The notes under the pieces were generated by a model. The model was not told the origin of the DNA and did no database searches. It was given only the letters and a program-made list of their open reading frames with translations. The position numbers and the translations under genes were made by a program. Shown here one piece after another: positions 27,668 to 36,191 of a stretch of DNA of 64,000 bases. The first letter of the stretch is position 1. Each line of letters starts with the position of its first letter. Source of the stretch: Segetibacter koreensis DSM 18137 (GTDB taxonomy: Bacteria > Bacteroidota > Bacteroidia > Chitinophagales > Chitinophagaceae); NCBI RefSeq assembly GCF_000374045.1, contig NZ_KB893326.1, positions 201,647-265,646 on the forward strand, written 5' to 3'.

Positions 27668-28633
27668 CTACTTGTTATTCACCTCATTCTCAAGGAAAGA
27701 AAGCAAATGTTGCTTGTAAACCTGTAAGTCTTGTATGTGAGGAATGTGTCCGACACCTGGTAATTCAACCAGTTTTGAGTCCTTTATTCTTGCCGCTGTT
27801 TTTCGGCCAAGTAGAGGGTAATTTCCATAGACTTTTTTCTGTTCTTCTGTAAGGCTGCTTTTTCCAACTACTGTTTTGTCTGCCTGGCCTATTATCAATA
27901 AAGTTGGAACGTGTAAACTATCAAAGCTATACACAACAGGTTGTTCATAAATCATTTCATAAGTAATTGCATTTACCATAGCTGTTTGTGCATAGTTCGT
28001 ATCTTTCAATTGTATGGCCTGCGCCTGCACATAAGGTTCGTATTCCTCTTTCCATGCAGGATAATAGGATTGCTGGTATTTTTTAATCGACTCATACGTT
28101 TGGTTAGCTTCGTTTTTATATACATCTTCAAGAGATTTATAGGGAACAAAGGCACTGTAATCTTCTAAGCCTATAGGATTTTCAAGAACAAGCTTTTGCA
28201 CTCTTTGTGAAAACATAAGTGAAAATCTTGTGGCAAGCATTCCACCCATGGAATGGCCAACTGCTGTTACTTTATCTATACCAAGCGAATCTAGCAGTTT
28301 AGCATTGTTATTTGCAAGGAGAAAAAAGCTATAATGAATATTAGGTTTTGATGATTTGCCCCAACCTACCTGGTCAGGCACAATCACTCTGTAACCTGCC
28401 TTCGTTAAAAAAGGAATTACATCTTTCCAATAAAAACCATTAAAATTTTTTCCATGAAATAATATGACGGTTTTACCATTAGCAGCAGCAGGCTTTACAT
28501 CCATAAACGCCATTTTCGCATTTTGTCCTTCAATTAACAGGTTAAAGTAATTGACAGGGTAGGGGTAATTAATGATTTCGCTAAAAGAAATGATAGAAAT
28601 AAATAAAAAAACAGGCAAAAAAATCTTTTTCAT
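27668..28633 (-). CDS. Exported alpha/beta hydrolase
   Basis: A 321-residue alpha/beta-fold hydrolase with an N-terminal signal (MKKIFLPVFLFISIISFSE). The oxyanion HG motif is at LFHGKNF, the nucleophile S128 sits in GHSMGG, the acid is probably the Asp of IIGQADKTV, and the His is in GVGHIPHIQD. The substrate is unknown; it is probably an ester or epoxide. It ends about 80 bases before the YdcF-like gene on the same strand and could share a transcript with it. Confidence 0.9.
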   Translation of the reverse strand: MKKIFLPVFLFISIISFSEIINYPYPVNYFNLLIEGQNAKMAFMDVKPAAANGKTVILFHGKNFNGFYWKDVIPFLTKAGYRVIVPDQVGWGKSSKPNIHYSFFLLANNNAKLLDSLGIDKVTAVGHSMGGMLATRFSLMFSQRVQKLVLENPIGLEDYSAFVPYKSLEDVYKNEANQTYESIKKYQQSYYPAWKEEYEPYVQAQAIQLKDTNYAQTAMVNAITYEMIYEQPVVYSFDSLHVPTLLIIGQADKTVVGKSSLTEEQKKVYGNYPLLGRKTAARIKDSKLVELPGVGHIPHIQDLQVYKQHLLSFLENEVNNK

Positions 28634-28700
28634 AAATATGGCTTTACAAAATAGAATAACTCAGCGGCTAAAAAAGAATGACTGGAAGGAAGTGCAAAAG

Positions 28701-29570
28701 TTATTCAGGAAGTATAATATTTAAAATTGCCGGTAAAATGTCAGCATTCACTTCATTCACTTTTCCAATATATTCGCCATCGACCTGGAAGTCTACTTTA
28801 CGATGCGTGTGAATCTGTACACTCTCTGCCTGTATCACTTCAATTTTTTTAGGATCTAGATTTCGGGGTCTGAACCAAACTTTTAAAAGTGTGGAAAAGC
28901 CCAATTGTCTTATAATTACCACTTCGAACAGGCCGTCAAATAAATCTCCTTTTGGGTTAATAACTGCTCCTGTACCATATTTGCTTGCATTGGCAAGCAC
29001 TACCATAAAAGCATCTCTTTTTATTTCCTTTTCTTTTGCCTTTATAATAACCCGGATATTTTGCTTCCTTAAAAGCACTTTCAACGCAACTTTGGCATAG
29101 CCCCACTTTCCCCGCATATTTCCTTCTTCAAAATATTTTATCAGCCGGGCATTTAAACCAATATCACTCAAATGCAGGCAAATTTCATTATTTATACATA
29201 TAGCATCTATCTTTTTTACTTTGCCCTTTTCTACCGTATCCAGAGCTTCTTCAATGTTAAGTGAAATATTTAATTCACGAGCCATCCCATTTGCAGAACC
29301 AGCCGGTAAAATTGCCAGTTGCATATCTGTTCCTAATATCTTTTTTGCAACCATACTTACCGTGCCATCTCCTCCTACAGCTACTACTTTATGCGGTTTT
29401 TCCTGCTCAATACACTTATCTAATTCCTCCGCATCATTTTTGCCATTGAGTAAAAAGTATTTTACCTTGTGAGGAAGTTTTTCGTAATATTTTTTTATAG
29501 CATCTTCATATTCTGTTTTCTGTCTACCTCCTGACACGGGATTTATTACAAATAAGAGAGTAGATGGCAT
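28701..29570 (-). CDS. Diacylglycerol/lipid kinase, DagK/YegS family
   Basis: A 289-residue cytosolic lipid kinase of the DAGK catalytic family, which phosphorylates diacylglycerol or a related lipid. It begins LLFVINPVSGGRQK; the nucleotide-binding motif GGDGTVSMVAKK spans residues 66-77, and LAILPAGSANGMARELN is the second conserved block. The C-terminal part FEVVIIRQLGF and the end VDGEYI fit the family. It is transcribed divergently from the App1-type phosphatase gene with only 38 bases between the start codons, so the two enzymes may act on the same lipid in opposite directions. Confidence 0.9.
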   Translation of the reverse strand: MPSTLLFVINPVSGGRQKTEYEDAIKKYYEKLPHKVKYFLLNGKNDAEELDKCIEQEKPHKVVAVGGDGTVSMVAKKILGTDMQLAILPAGSANGMARELNISLNIEEALDTVEKGKVKKIDAICINNEICLHLSDIGLNARLIKYFEEGNMRGKWGYAKVALKVLLRKQNIRVIIKAKEKEIKRDAFMVVLANASKYGTGAVINPKGDLFDGLFEVVIIRQLGFSTLLKVWFRPRNLDPKKIEVIQAESVQIHTHRKVDFQVDGEYIGKVNEVNADILPAILNIILPE

Positions 29571-29608
29571 TGTTGATATCTTTATAATTTGAAAATGAAT
29601 GTGATATT

Positions 29609-30721
29609 ATGCAAAATGAGGAATTTAAAATTGGTTTCGGTAAAAAAGTTTCTTTTTATAAGAAATTAAAAAGAAAAGCTTTTCTTCTTTTCAGGCTTTG
29701 CAATGAACCTGTCGTAAAAGTTTATCATGGATATGGAACGGCATCCCTGATGATCATTTTTGGACATGTTTTTAGTTTAAGCCCTTTGCCGCGCAAAAAA
29801 TACCGGCAAAACTTCTGGACAAACACTTTTGCTCTTTTGCGCTCTTTTATGGTCGTTCGTATTCCAGGCGCAAGGGTAAGAATGCAGTGGGGCAACAAAA
29901 TTTACGAAGCAACTACTGCAAGCGATGGCTTTTTTAGATTTGAATGGCAGCCCGAAACTCCTTTATCTCCCGGCCTACATAAAGTTCTGATTCAATATTA
30001 TACTAATGAAAATGATTTTATAAATATTCTTGCAACAGGTGAAGGTTCAGTTTATGTTCCACACAATAATCAATATGCTTTTGTTTCAGATATAGATGAC
30101 ACTTTTTTAATTTCACATTCTTCTAATTTAAGGAAGCGATTATATGTTTTGTTTACTAAAAATGCTCATAGCCGTAAGCCTTTTGAAGGTGTGGTAAATC
30201 ACTACAGGCTGCTGGCTAATGCACATACTAATAACGGTAATCTCAATCCCTTTTTTTATGTATCGAGCAGTGAATGGAACTTGTATGACTTTATAAAGGA
30301 ATTTACAAGAAAGAATGAGTTGCCGGAAGGCGTTTATCTTTTAAGCCAGATAAAGCGACTGGCAGAAGTCTGGAAAACCGGTGGCACGAAGCATGCGACA
30401 AAGTTTATGCGTATTGCACGTATACTCGAGGCTTATCCTAATCAAAAGTTCGTTTTATTTGGCGACGATTCTCAGCAAGACCCTACCATTTATGCAGGTA
30501 TAGTTAAACACTTCCAGGGAAGGATAATAAGTGTGTACCTGCGGCATGTTTATGATAAAAATATCAGTAATGTAAAGGAACTAATTAAAAATATTGAAGA
30601 AGCAGGCGTACCGGTTTGTCATTTTGAACACAGCAGAGCAGCAATAGAACATTCTTATAAAATAGGATTGATCGAAAGAAGCCAGGAAATGGAAATGAAA
30701 TCTTTAGGAATCGAGGTGTGA
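29609..30721 (+). CDS. App1-type phosphatidate phosphatase (DUF2183)
   Basis: A 370-residue protein of the App1 family. The N-terminal half includes a beta-sandwich-like segment (about 85-150, VRIPGARVRMQW). The catalytic HAD-type motif DIDDT occupies residues 161-165 in AFVSDIDDTFLISHSS, followed by FYVSSSEWNLYDF and FVLFGDDSQQDPTIY. Yeast App1 converts phosphatidate to diacylglycerol with such a DxDxT motif. Next to a divergent DAG-type kinase, a lipid phosphorylation/dephosphorylation cycle is a reasonable inference. Confidence 0.9.
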   Translation: MQNEEFKIGFGKKVSFYKKLKRKAFLLFRLCNEPVVKVYHGYGTASLMIIFGHVFSLSPLPRKKYRQNFWTNTFALLRSFMVVRIPGARVRMQWGNKIYEATTASDGFFRFEWQPETPLSPGLHKVLIQYYTNENDFINILATGEGSVYVPHNNQYAFVSDIDDTFLISHSSNLRKRLYVLFTKNAHSRKPFEGVVNHYRLLANAHTNNGNLNPFFYVSSSEWNLYDFIKEFTRKNELPEGVYLLSQIKRLAEVWKTGGTKHATKFMRIARILEAYPNQKFVLFGDDSQQDPTIYAGIVKHFQGRIISVYLRHVYDKNISNVKELIKNIEEAGVPVCHFEHSRAAIEHSYKIGLIERSQEMEMKSLGIEV

Positions 30722-30907
30722 GATTGACAGGGTGTTAGAATACGAAATCGTTCTTTGAATTGTCTCATCCCGTTTACTATTGTAACTTTTTTTGACAAGG
30801 TAATGGGCTAGGATGTAAAAAAAAGTACTCTTTTTTACATTTTCGCTTTGACAAGCATTCAAGCATTTATGTTTATTGCTGCGTGTTACGTATTATCAGA
30901 CAATTCA

Positions 30908-30952
30908 AAAATGCCCAGCAAGGTTCATAAAATGAAACCTGCAGGGCATTTT
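30908..30952. terminator. Bidirectional terminator
   Basis: AAAATGCCC / GGGCATTTT outer stem, with an inner AGGTT-CAT / ATG-AAACCT stem containing a one-base bulge. It lies between the App1 gene and the convergent CsbD gene and can serve both. Confidence 0.8.
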
Positions 30953-31004
30953 CGGTAATAAAGGAGTTCAAAGAATTATCATTAATTACTTTATACTAAT
31001 GTTA

Positions 31005-31193
31005 CTACCCTAATGACCTTAACCATTCGATCAATTCATCTTTGGTTTTACCCAATTTTTGTTGTAAACGGCCTAATAACTTGTCATCCTGCCCTTCTTC
31101 GTATTCCAGGTCATCGTCTGTAAGATCAGCATGAGATTCTTTGACCTTGCCTTTTATTTCATTCCATTTTCCTTTTAGTTCTAACTTATCCAT
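31005..31193 (-). CDS. CsbD family stress protein
   Basis: A 62-residue hydrophilic protein starting [19 protein letters not shown], the defining N-terminal pattern of the CsbD family, followed by [25 protein letters not shown]. CsbD proteins are made under general stress in many bacteria; their molecular role is not established. It is a single gene behind a bidirectional terminator. Confidence 0.92.
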   Translation of the reverse strand: MDKLELKGKWNEIKGKVKESHADLTDDDLEYEEGQDDKLLGRLQQKLGKTKDELIEWLRSLG

Positions 31194-31330
31194 GGTGTTT
31201 TATTTTTCAAAATATCTTAAAAAACTATGCCACCTGACCGGTAAATAAGCTCACATGACTTAAATCATTCTGCTAGCAAAAGATCGTAGGTAATACAGTT
31301 CTGCTTCTAATTATTTTTATGTTTGAATGC

Positions 31331-32968
31331 TTATTTTATAGCAGAAACTGTTGTTTGTTTACCAATAATATCAAATTTGTTTTTAGGTCTTTTTCCATCG
31401 TACCACTTAAACCCTCTAACCTGTAACTCGCCAGGATTTACCTGTTTAATAGGAGAAAGGGTCCCTTGTAGATTATTTCTAAAAACTACTTTGTATGGTT
31501 TTTTATCCTTGAATGTTACATCGATAACGTCTGAAGTTGACCGATTTACACCAATAAATCCTCCCTGTTCATCTGCTGTATAATAGATATTTTCAGCGCT
31601 TCCTTTAGCCCTGAAAGAATCTATGTTTCCATTTTTAAAATATCCATTTATTGTATTTCCTTTTACTTGGTTATAGAGTTCCTTTTCTGCCCGGTTTATT
31701 GCCAGTGCATTTTCAAAAACATAAAATCTCTTTGGCTTTTTATTTTCGGTATATAAATAAATAGTATCACCGGTTATCTGGTTTTCCTGGGCCCATACGA
31801 TAGGGTTTTTAAATAACCGGAATACTGAATCCCGGAAGCTATAAAACATGCTGTCGCCCACTGCCTGCATGCTGTCTGAATATATTTTTACATTAAAGTA
31901 AGCCTCAAAAAAACGGTTGCTATTACTATCCGTGTTGCTCTTGATAGAAGTGTGGTAAAGGGTGTCTGTTATATCAGGTACTTTTCTCGATTTTTCAAGT
32001 TCGGTCAGCTTTCCTGAAAATAAAGTATCAGCGCCAATATATATACTATCCTTGTCTTGCTTAATAATCATGGAAGGTTTTTGGGTAGCAAGTACAGAAC
32101 CGGTTTTATTATTAGACTTTACGTTGTTCGCAAAAATTGTATATGCACTTGCCGTATCCTTGCTTCTGTAAACAACACTTCCCTGCGCCTCTGCAAAACC
32201 TGTAGAATCATCATAAGCCATGTCATCAGCAACGAGGGTATAGTCTTTATCGTCAACCAAGGGTCTTTTCCCAAAAACGGCTTTTTTGTTTTTCATGTCG
32301 TAATACCCTTCCGATGTATTTACTACCCGTTTGCCACTTACAATTTTTGTTGGCACCGTAAACCTTGCTAATTGGGTAAAAGTGTTATAAAGCAGCGTAT
32401 CGGTTGTAACCTTGTACTGTGGATCGTTTAAGAAAACATTCTTTTTAAACACCATGTCTCTTGTTTCGCCGTAATAGAATCCTTCTGTGCTTGTGAGAAC
32501 CGTTTGCCCATCTACCACTTTGCCACCTTTTACGTAAGTACCCATTTTAGTTGCAGTATTGTAAACCAAATCATCTGTAGTTAAAACAGCTTTACTATCA
32601 GTTAATTTTACATTTTTTTTGAGATATGCTGTTTTTTCTTTTCCTAAATATTTCAGGTATTGAGAATAGGTGTGAACACTGTCCGCATCATTTATATGAA
32701 TGTTGCCAAATGCTTCAATAGTGCTTGCTGTCTGGTTAAGAACAGCGCTATCACAAGAGAAGTAAGTCTGATCCTGTTTTATTTTTACGTTACCAACAAG
32801 TGAAACAAAATCACCTGTACCAATTTTTTGAAAATTATACCGGTCAGCAACAATGATTTCCAGTCTTTTACCTTTAGAAGTGTCTGTTACTGCCTGCCCG
32901 GCAGCATCAGTTGAAACAGCAAAAAAAAAGGAAACCAGCAGGGTTGTTAAATAAAAACTTTTTATCAT
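31331..32968 (-). CDS. OstA-like (LptA-type) periplasmic protein
   Basis: A 545-residue exported protein (signal about 1-24) of the OstA-like family seen in Bacteroidota. It consists of repeated short beta strands: GDFVSLVGNVKIKQDQTYF, IEAFGNIHINDADSV, YLKKNVKLTDSKAVLTTDDL and similar, the beta-jellyroll pattern of LptA/OstA proteins that bridge lipopolysaccharide across the periplasm. The gene overlaps the upstream MCE gene by four bases (ATGA), so the two are coupled. With LptD encoded nearby, a role in LPS export is likely; it is much longer than proteobacterial LptA. Confidence 0.88.
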   Translation of the reverse strand: MIKSFYLTTLLVSFFFAVSTDAAGQAVTDTSKGKRLEIIVADRYNFQKIGTGDFVSLVGNVKIKQDQTYFSCDSAVLNQTASTIEAFGNIHINDADSVHTYSQYLKYLGKEKTAYLKKNVKLTDSKAVLTTDDLVYNTATKMGTYVKGGKVVDGQTVLTSTEGFYYGETRDMVFKKNVFLNDPQYKVTTDTLLYNTFTQLARFTVPTKIVSGKRVVNTSEGYYDMKNKKAVFGKRPLVDDKDYTLVADDMAYDDSTGFAEAQGSVVYRSKDTASAYTIFANNVKSNNKTGSVLATQKPSMIIKQDKDSIYIGADTLFSGKLTELEKSRKVPDITDTLYHTSIKSNTDSNSNRFFEAYFNVKIYSDSMQAVGDSMFYSFRDSVFRLFKNPIVWAQENQITGDTIYLYTENKKPKRFYVFENALAINRAEKELYNQVKGNTINGYFKNGNIDSFRAKGSAENIYYTADEQGGFIGVNRSTSDVIDVTFKDKKPYKVVFRNNLQGTLSPIKQVNPGELQVRGFKWYDGKRPKNKFDIIGKQTTVSAIK

Positions 32969-33981
32969 TTCATTGTTACTACTGTCGAATCAGGCGCAGG
33001 TAATGGTGAAGTTAAATATTGCTTTTTGGCTTTGCCACCAAAAATCGAAATGCTAACATACCTTTTGGGATTTACGCGAATATCGTCCATGAGAATATTG
33101 AGACTACGTGTAGTATTTGCAAGATTGTCATATAGTTGATTATCGTTAAGCAAACGGCCTAAGGAACCCTCTTTACTGTCTATTTTCGCTACGGTAGTGT
33201 TTAATCTTTCAACGGTAGCTCTGAGTTGATTCACTGTGCCATCAATATCGGCCTGCGACAAATTTCTGGTAGATGTTTCAAGATTAGTCATAGTGGCCGT
33301 TATCTTATCATTATTTGCTGCAAGATTTTTTGTAAATGAATTTAAATTAGTCATTGACTTTGACAAAGTTCCTGTTTGTTCATTCATTAATGCTTGCAAC
33401 GATGCGGAGGAAACAACAAGATTGGCAGAAATACGATTAAAGTTTGTCAATACTCCCTGTATGTTATTTTTAGCAGTAGGGTCAAACATACTGTTTAGGT
33501 TTTTCATAAGAGAGTCAAGAGTTTGAGCAGTAATTTTTACCTGGTCAACTACAGGCGTAAGTTTGGCCGTTACTGACCCTAGGAGGCCTAGGCTATCTAT
33601 AGACAATATCGTATCATGATTTTTGAGGTAACTTCTTTTATCGCCCAAACTAATATCTACACTCGGCGTGCCTAATGGATTTTCTCTTATTGACGCAATT
33701 GAATTAACAGGAATATTAACCTCTTTGCTCATTTTTATTGAAACAATAATGTTATCGAGATTTTTATCAGCTTCCTCTAATTCATATACACTTCCTACCT
33801 GCAAACCGTTTATTAATACAGGGTTAGAAATCATAAGGCCTTTTGTCTGTTTTACCTTGGTGTAAATAAAACTGCCGGTTTTGAAAAGACTTTTGCCCTT
33901 TAAAAAATTAAATCCCAAAATTAAAAGTGTTATTGCAAGGGCGGTAAGTGCACCTACCTTAGTTTCATTCGTAATCTTCAT
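32965..33981 (-). CDS. MCE/MlaD family lipid-binding protein
   Basis: A 338-residue protein with one N-terminal membrane anchor (about residues 10-28) and an MCE domain (about 37-115): YTKVKQTKGLMISNPVLING, VGSVYELEE, SIRENPLGTPSVDISLG. A long helical region follows (about 140-300), rich in TLDSLMKNLN-type heptads as in MCE proteins that form trans-periplasmic channels. It probably supplies the substrate-binding subunit for the MlaE/MlaF pair encoded at 1.7-3.3 kb; that partnership is inferred. It is coupled to the OstA-like gene. Confidence 0.92.
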   Translation of the reverse strand: MKITNETKVGALTALAITLLILGFNFLKGKSLFKTGSFIYTKVKQTKGLMISNPVLINGLQVGSVYELEEADKNLDNIIVSIKMSKEVNIPVNSIASIRENPLGTPSVDISLGDKRSYLKNHDTILSIDSLGLLGSVTAKLTPVVDQVKITAQTLDSLMKNLNSMFDPTAKNNIQGVLTNFNRISANLVVSSASLQALMNEQTGTLSKSMTNLNSFTKNLAANNDKITATMTNLETSTRNLSQADIDGTVNQLRATVERLNTTVAKIDSKEGSLGRLLNDNQLYDNLANTTRSLNILMDDIRVNPKRYVSISIFGGKAKKQYLTSPLPAPDSTVVTMK

Positions 33982-34044
33982 AGAAATACTTTAAATAACC
34001 TTTTAGAGGTTTAATTGCCTATAATTGCAAAATTCATGCTAAGG

Positions 34045-34052
34045 CAAATGTA
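34045..34052 (-). promoter_or_regulatory. -7 element of the MCE/OstA-like operon
   Basis: Minus-strand TACATTTG matches TAnnTTTG exactly, 63 bases upstream of the MCE start codon. No strong -33 element is visible. Confidence 0.5.
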
Positions 34053-34090
34053 ATGATTTAAAAGGCTAAAGCATTATTATGCAATTACTA

Positions 34091-35020
34091 TCAGTTATTG
34101 CTTGTAACTGATGAAGATTGATTTTGAAGGGAATACTTATACCTTTTGATTGCCTGCACCACGCAACGTACAATTTCGTTCTGCCCATTATCGCTGTTTA
34201 AATAATCTTCTTCGGTCGGATTGCTGATAAAGCCTGTTTCAACAAGAATACTGGGCATTGCAACCGCCTGCAGTACCCATATGCCTACCTGCCTTTGCTG
34301 AGCCTGGCGGCTTATGCGGCCCACTTTTTTAAATTCATCTTCAACAGTCAATGCAAGATTTGCGCTTCTGTTAAAGTATTGTTGTGTCTTCAATGAGTAA
34401 AGAATCATGCGATCGGGCGAGTTTGGATCGAAGTCTTTTACAAAGTTTGCGGTGGCACTATCAAGATATAACGCTTCATTTTCGCCCATGGCTTTTTCTT
34501 TCATATCTGTTTTGTGTGCACCCCAAATGTAGGTCTCAGTTCCCTGCGCTACGTTGGGTGTGGTCCAGTAGCGGTATTTGGCAACTTTCCTGGTATGTTT
34601 TTTCTTTTTCCTACCTTTTCCGGTATAGTACACCTGGGTAGTGTGCCCTGTTACTTCTGAGTGTCTTACAGGTGCTGCACTGTTGCAATGAATACTAATA
34701 AATAAATCACCCTTATTTAAATTGGCAATATTTGCTTTTGTTACCGGTGACTGATAAATGTCCTGGGTGCGGGTAAACACCACTTCTATATCTGGTATTT
34801 CGTCCTCAACAAGTTTTCCGAGCTTTAGAGCTACCGCCAGAGATATGTCTTTTTCCTTTGAATACCGGCCTTCTGCCCCGCCATCATGCCCTCCGTGCCC
34901 TGCATCGATTATAACCTTTCTTAATCTTGCTTTTTGATAAAATGTATTAAATCCTAAAAGAAATGTACATTGAAAGCATAGCAACAATATTCCTAAAAAA
35001 ATTACCAGGTTTCGCTTCAT
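34091..35020 (-). CDS. N-acetylmuramoyl-L-alanine amidase (copy 1)
   Basis: A 309-residue exported zinc amidase (Amidase_3 family) that cleaves the bond between muramic acid and the peptide stem. A signal or anchor segment covers about 1-27. Zinc and catalytic residues sit in VIDAGHGGHDGGAEG (near 38-52), LFISIHCNSA (near 105) and the C-terminal VETGFISNPTEED. A basic insert (GRKKKKHTRKVAKYR) separates the strands. It lies 69 bases behind a homologous amidase gene on the same strand, the two forming a tandem pair. Confidence 0.93.
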   Translation of the reverse strand: MKRNLVIFLGILLLCFQCTFLLGFNTFYQKARLRKVIIDAGHGGHDGGAEGRYSKEKDISLAVALKLGKLVEDEIPDIEVVFTRTQDIYQSPVTKANIANLNKGDLFISIHCNSAAPVRHSEVTGHTTQVYYTGKGRKKKKHTRKVAKYRYWTTPNVAQGTETYIWGAHKTDMKEKAMGENEALYLDSATANFVKDFDPNSPDRMILYSLKTQQYFNRSANLALTVEDEFKKVGRISRQAQQRQVGIWVLQAVAMPSILVETGFISNPTEEDYLNSDNGQNEIVRCVVQAIKRYKYSLQNQSSSVTSNN

Positions 35021-35089
35021 ATTTATTGCACTTTTGCTTTGCTATTTATAATTAATTTATCTTAATATAAATAAAACAAACGCTTTTCT

Positions 35090-36100
35090 CTAATTTTTAT
35101 TTTCGGTGGTATCTGCAAAATTATTTTGGGTTGAGTCTCCCGGAATTAAGTCAGAACCTGTCTCGATTAAATGTTTATATCTTAGTACAGCCCTCATTAC
35201 TGCATAACTGACTTCATTCTGACCTTTTTCACTGTTAAGATAGTCTTCTTCATCAGGAGTGCATATAAAACCTGTTTCTACAAGTATGCTTGGCATATTT
35301 GTAGCTTGCAACACCCATATACCTTTGTTATTTCTTTGTTTAACACCATAGCTGTTACGTCCCTCTTTTTTAAATTCCTGTTCAACAAAATTTGCAATAG
35401 TAAGACTTTGATCAAAATATTTTTTTGTGCGCAGTGAAGCTAAAATTTTAGCATCGGGAGATTCTAAAAAATTGCTTGTAGAGTCATGCTCGCCAAACTG
35501 GTCATCATCATCTCTAGAACCTACTGACTGTTGTTTCTGGTCATATTTGTTTACTGCCCAGATATAAGTTTCTGTACCCCTTCTGTCACAGGGCAGTTTG
35601 TAGGATTTATAAATAGGCACTGACCTTGTCTTTTCTACTTTTCTTTTTTTTCTGCCTTTACCTACATGTACTGTATACGTTTCTTTTCTGTATCCTTCTA
35701 TTTTTCTTTGATACCTGTCTTCGGTTGAATTTACATGAATGGCAATGAAAAGATCCCCATGGTTTTCATTTGCCATTTGTGCCCGGTAACGGTTAGCAAG
35801 ATCCTTATCTGTAATACCGGCAGGAAGTTCGGGTCCTGTTCTTGTGTAAATAATGTTTGTTTCCGGTAAAAGTTTTTTTAACCGATCACCGAGATTCATG
35901 GCAATAGCAAGGGCGATATCAGATTCATTGCTGTAATTTCCGTGCGCACCCGCATCGGGCAACCCATGTCCTGCATCAATCACAATCGTTTTAAGTATGT
36001 CCCTTCTTGGGGGAGTATGGTTTGAATATGTTTTAAAAGAGAATAATGTTGAAAAAAATACAAAATGAAAAATTAATACACAAGCTCTTTTAATCATCAT
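35090..36100 (-). CDS. N-acetylmuramoyl-L-alanine amidase (copy 2)
   Basis: A 336-residue Amidase_3 family enzyme, a paralogue of copy 1 next door. It has a signal segment (about 1-25), VIDAGHGLPDAGAHGNYS with the first zinc His, LFIAIHVNSTED with the second, and VETGFICTPDEEDYLNS with the catalytic Glu. It shares the basic GRKKRKVEKTR insert with copy 1, showing that the pair arose by duplication. Its start is 91 bases from the divergent lptD start, across a shared palindrome. Confidence 0.93.
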   Translation of the reverse strand: MMIKRACVLIFHFVFFSTLFSFKTYSNHTPPRRDILKTIVIDAGHGLPDAGAHGNYSNESDIALAIAMNLGDRLKKLLPETNIIYTRTGPELPAGITDKDLANRYRAQMANENHGDLFIAIHVNSTEDRYQRKIEGYRKETYTVHVGKGRKKRKVEKTRSVPIYKSYKLPCDRRGTETYIWAVNKYDQKQQSVGSRDDDDQFGEHDSTSNFLESPDAKILASLRTKKYFDQSLTIANFVEQEFKKEGRNSYGVKQRNNKGIWVLQATNMPSILVETGFICTPDEEDYLNSEKGQNEVSYAVMRAVLRYKHLIETGSDLIPGDSTQNNFADTTENKN

Positions 36101-36155
36101 ACTGGATCTTCTTTAGGCGTTTTACTGTTTCAATAGGTTTAATCTTCACACATCA

Positions 36156-36175
36156 TTAATGCTTTAAAGCATTAA
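36156..36175. promoter_or_regulatory. 20-base perfect palindrome between amidase and lptD
   Basis: TTAATGCTTTAAAGCATTAA is a perfect palindrome in the 91-base divergent gap. It overlaps the first three bases of the predicted lptD -7 element, so a bound dimer would block that promoter. No factor is identified. Confidence 0.5.
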
Positions 36176-36180
36176 ATTTG
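36173..36180 (+). promoter_or_regulatory. -7 element of lptD
   Basis: TAAATTTG matches TAnnTTTG exactly and ends 11 bases before the lptD ATG, implying a very short leader of about 5-8 nucleotides. Confidence 0.55.
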
Positions 36181-36191
36181 CCCAACTACTT

